Positions 7,306 through 11,293 of a stretch of DNA of 11,293 bases are shown piece after piece. Below the pieces are notes generated by a model. That model worked only from the letters and a program-made list of their open reading frames with translations, made no database searches and was not told the origin of the DNA. The stretch is taken from contig JACMKY010000282.1 in assembly GCA_014379925.1 (NCBI GenBank), positions 1 to 11,293 of the forward strand. Reading direction: 5' to 3'. The DNA is from Cytophagales bacterium (GTDB lineage Bacteria; Bacteroidota; Bacteroidia; Cytophagales; ES-bin-26). Numbering within the stretch: the stretch's first letter is position 1; every line of letters begins with the position of its first letter. Both the position numbers and the translations under genes were made by a program.

Positions 7306-9804
7306 ATGAAAAAGACCATCAGCATCAACATCAGCGGCATCGTCTTCCACATCGAGGAAGATGGGTACGAAAAGCTGAAGCACTACCTGGCCTCCATCCA
7401 GCGGTACTTTTCCACCTACGAGGACAGCGTGGAAATCATCGCCGACATCGAAGGCCGGATCGCCGAGTTGTTCCTGGCCAAACTCAATACCGCCCAGCAG
7501 GTCATCACCACCGAGGACGTCGACCAGTTGATCGCCACCATGGGCAGCGTGGCCGATTTCGAGGCCATTGAGGAGGAGGAAGATTTCGGGACCAACGCCT
7601 ACCGGACGGGAAAGAAAGCGGATAGCCGCTACGGATCCACCACTGCCACGGCCGAACCGACGACGGCCACCGCGACAACCGACGTGCCCAGAAAGCTCTA
7701 CCGCGACGAGCGGCGCAAACTGCTGGGCGGCGTGGCTTCGGGCCTGGCGCACTACTTCCGCGCCGATCCGCTCTGGATCCGATTGCTCTTTCTGGCCGTC
7801 TTCTTCGGCTTGTTCATCGTTCCGCCCGCCAGCGGGTTCATCTTCCTGGCCTACCTCACGCTGTGGATTGTGCTGCCGGGTTCGATGCAATTGGAAGAAG
7901 ACCAGCAGATCAAGAAACTCTACCGCGATCCCGACAACCGCGTGATCAGTGGCGTGTCCGGGGGCCTGGCTTCCTACTTCAAGGTGGACGTGAGCGTGAT
8001 CCGCCTCCTGTTCGTGGTGGGACTGTTCTTCTTCGGACAAGGCTTGCTGATCTACCTGGTGCTGTGGGCCATTACGCCGAAGGCCAAGACCCTCACCGAC
8101 CGCCTGGAGATGCAAGGCGAGCCGGTCACGCTCTCCAACATCGAATCGAATATAAAAAAAAGCCTCCGCGTGGATGAGCGGGAAGAAGAAAGCGCCTTCG
8201 TAAGGTTTTTGCTGTTCCCCTTCCGCCTGGTGGCACCCATCCTGCGCGGTTTGGAGCCCATCGCCCGGTTTGCGATCGAAGCGTTGCGGGTGCTGGTGGG
8301 CATCTTCCTGGTCTTCCTCTCGCTGGCCGTGATCGTGGCCCTGCTGATCGCCTTCGGCACGGGCATGGGCTGGGTGAATGACTACGGGTGGGTGGAACTG
8401 GGGGATGTGCCGGTGGATTTGTTTCGCCGGAGCTTTCCGGCGAGCGGGCTCTTCTTCCTGTTCCTCTCGGTATTCATTCCCTTTTTCTTCCTCATCCTGG
8501 TCGGTCTCGCCATGATCGCCCGCCGGCGACTCATCACCGTGCCGCTGGGCTGGACCCTGTCCGGCGTGTGGTTGATCAGCCTCCTCGGGCTGGGCGTGAC
8601 GGCCGCCGCCACGGCCAGCAACTTCCGCTCGCGGGGCTACAGCGAGAACGCGCAAACTTTCGAGACGGGCGACAAAACGCCGGTTATCCGGGTGCGCGAG
8701 GCGGGGGAGGAGGACTACCGCGATACCGAACTTACCCTGGAAGGCTACGACGGAACGCCGCTTCGGCTGTTAAAGCGCTTCAAGGCCCAGGGCCGGAACC
8801 GGGCCGAAGCCCTGGCCAACGCCGGAATGATCCGCTACGAGGTAACCCAGGCCGATTCGGTGCTGACCTTCGACACGAACTTTTCGTTTCTGGAGAAGGC
8901 CCTGTTCCGGGCGCAGGAACTGGACCTGACGCTGCAAATTCCCTACGAAAGAGCCTTCGTGCTCTCGGAGGAAGCGGTCCGCTTCGTCCGCAATAGCATT
9001 CCCTACGACGACGGGGACGGCAACCGGTGGAAATTTACCCGCGAAGCCGGCCTGGTTTGCCTCACCTGCCCGGAAAGACCACGCCAAGAAGACCAGTTCG
9101 GTGGCAACGAAGACGAAGCCGGGGAAAATTTCGTCGACTCCGGATTTGACGACCAGGAAGGGCGCATCGGGGAAGATGATTTCAAGAAGGAATTTTCCGT
9201 ACGGGATTTTGACAAGCTCGACATGGGCAGCGCCTTCGTCATCACGGTCGAGCGGGGCCCGGCGTTCCGGGTGACTGCTGGCGGCGACCGCGACGACGTG
9301 GAAGACCTGGACGTGCGCGTGAACGGCAGCACGCTCGAAATCGGCTACGAGGACAAGCTTCGGTTCGTGCGGCGGGAGCGGGTAAAAATCAACATCACCA
9401 TGCCCGTCCTGCGGGACGTGGAATTCGGCGGGGCCAGCCGCTCGTTCATCCGCGGTTTCAACGGCCGCGAACCCCTTTCGCTCGACATTTCCGGCGCTTC
9501 CCAATCCGAGATCAGCCTCCGGGCTTCCAGCCTGGAGATGGAGGTGACCGGCGCTTCGACGGTAAACCTGCGGGGAGGGAGCGAACGCCTGCGGGCCAAC
9601 GTGTCCGGGGCGTCCACGCTGAACGCCTTCGAATGGACGGCGCAGGCCGTGGAGGTGGAAGCCTCCGGCGCCAGCACCGCCCGGGTGAACGCCGAAAAAT
9701 CGTTGCGGGCCAATGCCAGCGGGGCCAGCGGCATCCGCTACCGGGGCAACCCCGCCAGCACCGACAATGAATCGTCGGGCGCCAGCTCGGTTAAGCGGGA
9801 ATAG
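7306..9804 (+). CDS. Tandem PspC-domain membrane protein with C-terminal head-GIN (DUF2807-like) domain
   Basis: The product has 832 residues. Residues 1-95 form an N-terminal domain common in Bacteroidota PspC proteins (MKKTISINISGIVFHIEEDG, with IADIEGRIAELF). PspC domain 1 is at about 130-192 and PspC domain 2 at about 203-263; both start KLYRD, contain a GG/SGGLASYF-type motif, and carry hydrophobic helices. Three further membrane segments lie at about 328-354, 381-406 and 413-436. A soluble region at 440-620 precedes the head-GIN domain (about 631-825), where seven GAS motifs (GGAS, SGAS, TGAS and so on) recur roughly every 20 residues, as in a right-handed beta-solenoid. PspC proteins belong to the phage-shock envelope-stress response; head-GIN modules are proposed adhesive or surface domains. 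Function here is inferred: an envelope sensor or protector under PadR control. ATG 7306 is followed directly by the conserved N-terminus. An A8 run lies at codons 283-286. Confidence 0.9.
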   Translation: MKKTISINISGIVFHIEEDGYEKLKHYLASIQRYFSTYEDSVEIIADIEGRIAELFLAKLNTAQQVITTEDVDQLIATMGSVADFEAIEEEEDFGTNAYRTGKKADSRYGSTTATAEPTTATATTDVPRKLYRDERRKLLGGVASGLAHYFRADPLWIRLLFLAVFFGLFIVPPASGFIFLAYLTLWIVLPGSMQLEEDQQIKKLYRDPDNRVISGVSGGLASYFKVDVSVIRLLFVVGLFFFGQGLLIYLVLWAITPKAKTLTDRLEMQGEPVTLSNIESNIKKSLRVDEREEESAFVRFLLFPFRLVAPILRGLEPIARFAIEALRVLVGIFLVFLSLAVIVALLIAFGTGMGWVNDYGWVELGDVPVDLFRRSFPASGLFFLFLSVFIPFFFLILVGLAMIARRRLITVPLGWTLSGVWLISLLGLGVTAAATASNFRSRGYSENAQTFETGDKTPVIRVREAGEEDYRDTELTLEGYDGTPLRLLKRFKAQGRNRAEALANAGMIRYEVTQADSVLTFDTNFSFLEKALFRAQELDLTLQIPYERAFVLSEEAVRFVRNSIPYDDGDGNRWKFTREAGLVCLTCPERPRQEDQFGGNEDEAGENFVDSGFDDQEGRIGEDDFKKEFSVRDFDKLDMGSAFVITVERGPAFRVTAGGDRDDVEDLDVRVNGSTLEIGYEDKLRFVRRERVKINITMPVLRDVEFGGASRSFIRGFNGREPLSLDISGASQSEISLRASSLEMEVTGASTVNLRGGSERLRANVSGASTLNAFEWTAQAVEVEASGASTARVNAEKSLRANASGASGIRYRGNPASTDNESSGASSVKRE
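8154..8161 (+). other. A8 run with in-frame A_AAA_AAA slippery heptamer inside the PspC gene
   Basis: Codons 283-286 read ATA AAA AAA AGC, so the zero frame contains exactly A_AAA_AAA (8154-8160). A -1 slip, or an RNA with one extra A, would add K-P-P-R-G and stop at TGA 8175-8177, giving a protein of about 290 residues that keeps both PspC domains but loses the remaining membrane segments and the head-GIN domain. A small hairpin (CCGC, eight-base loop, GCGG) follows a few bases later. The arrangement is seen; that it is used is not shown. Confidence 0.35.
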
Positions 9805-9974
9805 AAGAAACTCGGTTGAAGCTAGCAGTGATCGCAAAGCGGGCTACCCTGATTGAGGCACCTGAAGCGGAAGGGATGAAGCAAGGAATCGAATAAGCAA
9901 GCGGCGGTTATTCAATGAAGTTTGCCGTTTCACGGCCTTGACGCACTTTCTTGAACCGTCTCCGGGTTAGTGGC
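9805..9974. other. Convergent intergenic spacer without a clear terminator
   Basis: The PspC gene (plus) and GNAT gene (minus) converge here across 170 bases, where a bidirectional terminator would be expected. I find only weak stems (for example GGG-CTA-CCC near 9841, and AACC...GGTT near 9955) and no T-run behind them on either strand. No small ORF with family character is visible. Confidence 0.4.
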
Positions 9975-10502
9975 CTAAACGTCAAACAGGAGTTTTTTTA
10001 CGTCAGTCCACACGTAGCGACAAGTGTCGGCAGAGCCTCCTCCTGGATTTTCCTTAAGTACTACTGCTTGGTTGACTGCCCCTAGCCCTTCGTAGAATCG
10101 TCTGGCACGGGTGTTTTTTGTAAACACCCATAGATAAAAACCGGTAGCCGGATTGTAGTTATAGGACCATTGGGCGGCCAACTTTAACAACTTGGTTCCA
10201 ATGCCTTGTCCTTTCCAGGGAGCCAAAACGTGCAGGTTGTCAAGTAAAGCACCCCACAGCGGATCCTCATCGGCAAAAACACAAGCAAACCCACATAGAA
10301 TGGCCTTTTCTTCCGCCAAGATAATGTATTGCCTGTCGTTGGGATGTTGTAACCGGCTTTTCCAGGTTTCTAGCCTGTTTTTTCCCAGATCACCATCCAG
10401 AAATTCATCGTTCAAAATACCCCGGTAATGCCGTTGCCAGCTTTGGGTATGCAACAAAGCAATCTGCTCGGTGTCGTTGCCGGTAGCCTCTCGATACATC
10501 AT
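9975..10502 (-). CDS. GNAT-family N-acetyltransferase
   Basis: The 175-residue product fits the GNAT length. It begins YREATGNDTEQIALLHTQSW (beta 1/alpha 1), has a central strand pair (IILAEEKAILCGFACVF), and shows the acetyl-CoA binding motif A as LHVLAPWKGQGIGTKLL, of the form Q/R-x-x-G-x-G/A. FYLWVFTKNTRARRFYEGLGA is the usual motif B region. It would transfer an acetyl group from acetyl-CoA to an unidentified amine substrate in the cytoplasm. Met codons at 10502 and 10499 are both possible; AGG lies about six bases before the first. The gene has a lower G+C content (43-52% in lines I counted) than its neighbours (about 65-68%), suggesting later acquisition or relaxed codon use. It is convergent to the PspC gene and is separated from the WG-repeat gene by 129 bases, so it is probably transcribed alone. 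Confidence 0.9.
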   Translation of the reverse strand: MMYREATGNDTEQIALLHTQSWQRHYRGILNDEFLDGDLGKNRLETWKSRLQHPNDRQYIILAEEKAILCGFACVFADEDPLWGALLDNLHVLAPWKGQGIGTKLLKLAAQWSYNYNPATGFYLWVFTKNTRARRFYEGLGAVNQAVVLKENPGGGSADTCRYVWTDVKKLLFDV

Positions 10503-10512
10503 CTGCCTAAAT

Positions 10513-10522
10513 AACTTAAGTT
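10513..10522. promoter_or_regulatory. 10-bp palindrome AACTTAAGTT upstream of the GNAT gene
   Basis: A perfect 10-bp palindrome lies 10 bases before the first Met codon of the GNAT gene, in an AT-rich patch. It is close enough to the start to sit in the 5' leader. A palindrome this short can occur by chance; no TAnnTTTG element is visible beside it. Confidence 0.2.
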
Positions 10523-10631
10523 GCCAGTCAGTGGGAGTGTCACCGCAGAGCCCTTAAAAGGGTGGCTACGAAGCGGTTTTCACGGGGAGGCTTCGGCCCA
10601 CCGGGTTGCCGGATGCCAACCACCGCGCTCC

Positions 10632-11293
10632 CTACTCGCAGACGATCTTCGCGTACACCTCCTCGTTGAAGATCTGCTTGCGCAGCAGCTTGCCATTCTG
10701 GTCGAAGTAGAAGAGCAGGTGAACCGAGGCCGCATCCACCAGTTTTTCGGCCACGTAAAAGGGAACCCGCTCGTCGCCGGCGTTGCCCAGGTCGTCGTAC
10801 TCGACGGGGATGAGCTGGCCGCGCAGGCTGCTCAGGATGCCGTACTGCCGGTTGGCGTACACCTTCAACACCACCTCGGATTCGGTGGTCCGGACGTAGC
10901 TGATTTCGTCGAAGGGCTGTAAATAATAGCGCTGGTTGGCAAAGTCGTACAACCGCCACTGCCCGTTTTCTCTTACCAAGGCCACCGTTTCCAGCCAGAA
11001 GCGGATTTCGTCGAACCGGAAGGGCGCCTTTTCCCGGTTGGTCCGGTCGACGAGCCCGAACCGGCCGTTTTTGCGGGCGATGAAGAGCAGTCCCTCCCGG
11101 TCGTAGAACTGCAGCAGCGATTCGTACTGCGGGGCGATGGCCAGTTTCTTTTGGGGATGGATCACCCCGAATTTCCGGTTTTTCAACGTTGCCACGAACG
11201 CCTTGCGCAGGGGGCTGAGCCCATCGAAGGAGGATGGCACCCGCAACCGGTTGAGTGAATCCCGGAGGGTTACTGTCCGTCCGGATTCCACCA
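10632..11293 (-). CDS. WG-repeat protein, N-terminal part beyond the right edge
   Basis: Some 219 residues are visible and the frame is open to the edge. The first in-window codon that could start is a GTG at 11291, but it is probably internal, because no signal peptide or N-terminal feature is present. The visible part shows about four degenerate WG-type repeats: RKFGVIHPQKKLAIAPQYES, NGRFGLVDRTNREKAPFRFD, NGQWRLYDFANQRYYLQPFD and NRQYGILSSLRGQLIPVEYD, each followed by a hydrophobic strand. It ends FNEEVYAKIVCE. WG repeats (named for a conserved Trp-Gly, here mostly F/Y/W plus G or R) form beta-propeller-like or solenoid surfaces of unknown ligand in many bacteria. Neighbouring genes give no further clue. 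Confidence 0.8.
   Translation of the reverse strand, partial: VESGRTVTLRDSLNRLRVPSSFDGLSPLRKAFVATLKNRKFGVIHPQKKLAIAPQYESLLQFYDREGLLFIARKNGRFGLVDRTNREKAPFRFDEIRFWLETVALVRENGQWRLYDFANQRYYLQPFDEISYVRTTESEVVLKVYANRQYGILSSLRGQLIPVEYDDLGNAGDERVPFYVAEKLVDAASVHLLFYFDQNGKLLRKQIFNEEVYAKIVCE

Noticed and set aside
7240..8655. A minus-strand open frame of 471 codons opposite the PspC gene
   Set aside because: The product is low-complexity (Glu, Gln, His, Gly rich) and mirrors the codon bias of the well-supported PspC gene on the plus strand.
8770..9837. A minus-strand open frame of 355 codons opposite the head-GIN region
   Set aside because: No recognisable domain, and the plus strand clearly encodes the GAS-repeat solenoid. 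It is an antisense shadow.
10551..10562. CCCTTAAAAGGG inverted repeat as a terminator of the WG-repeat gene
   Set aside because: The stem is short and there is no T-run after it on the minus strand, so it does not meet the pattern of an intrinsic terminator.
10521..10922. Plus-strand open frame of 133 codons opposite the WG-repeat gene
   Set aside because: No family character, and the minus strand has clear WG-type repeats in frame.
1..11293. CRISPR arrays, tRNA or rRNA genes, insertion sequences, phage genes
   Set aside because: I looked for regular spaced repeats, tRNA-like cloverleaf signals, transposase motifs and terminal inverted repeats and saw none.

Overview
The window looks like chromosomal DNA from a fairly high-GC member of the Bacteroidota, most plausibly the Cytophagales or a related order. 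The lines I counted in the main genes are about 65 to 68% G+C. The lineage call rests on three things seen here: a PorV/PorQ-type outer-membrane protein next to a large gingipain-type (C25) sortase-like protein, a PadR - PspC/head-GIN gene pair typical of this phylum, and a promoter of the Bacteroidota form (TTG, 20 nt, TAnnTTTG). Species cannot be decided from the sequence.

Layout. Minus strand, 6430 to the left edge: a PorV2-like beta-barrel protein (5336-6430), a 288-base gap, then a giant PorU2-like C25 protein (1-5047) cut by the window edge probably only a short way before its C-terminus. Both have signal peptides and belong to the type IX secretion/sorting system (T9SS) families. Plus strand, reading away from them: a PadR-family regulator (6784-7263) and, 42 bases later, an 832-residue membrane protein with two PspC domains and a C-terminal head-GIN beta-solenoid (7306-9804). 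A promoter overlapped by a perfect 8-bp inverted repeat lies in front of the PadR gene and suggests autoregulation. Convergent to this operon is a lower-GC GNAT acetyltransferase (9975-10502, minus). The right edge holds the C-terminal part of a WG-repeat protein (10632-11293, minus).

How the genes may work together. PorV2 and PorU2 are probably outer-membrane or cell-surface partners: in the classical system PorV is a shuttle and docking barrel and PorU is the sortase that processes cargo C-terminal domains. The PadR - PspC/GIN pair looks like a self-regulated envelope module. The GNAT and WG-repeat genes have no evident link to the rest.

I see no tRNA, rRNA, CRISPR, insertion sequence or convincing intrinsic terminator. 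The very long open frames opposite the PorU2 and PspC genes are treated as composition artefacts. I do not find a clearly new multi-gene system. The points most worth a second look are the PadR operator/promoter, an exact A_AAA_AAA slippery heptamer inside the PspC gene, and an ILEI/PANDER-like segment in the PorU2-like protein.
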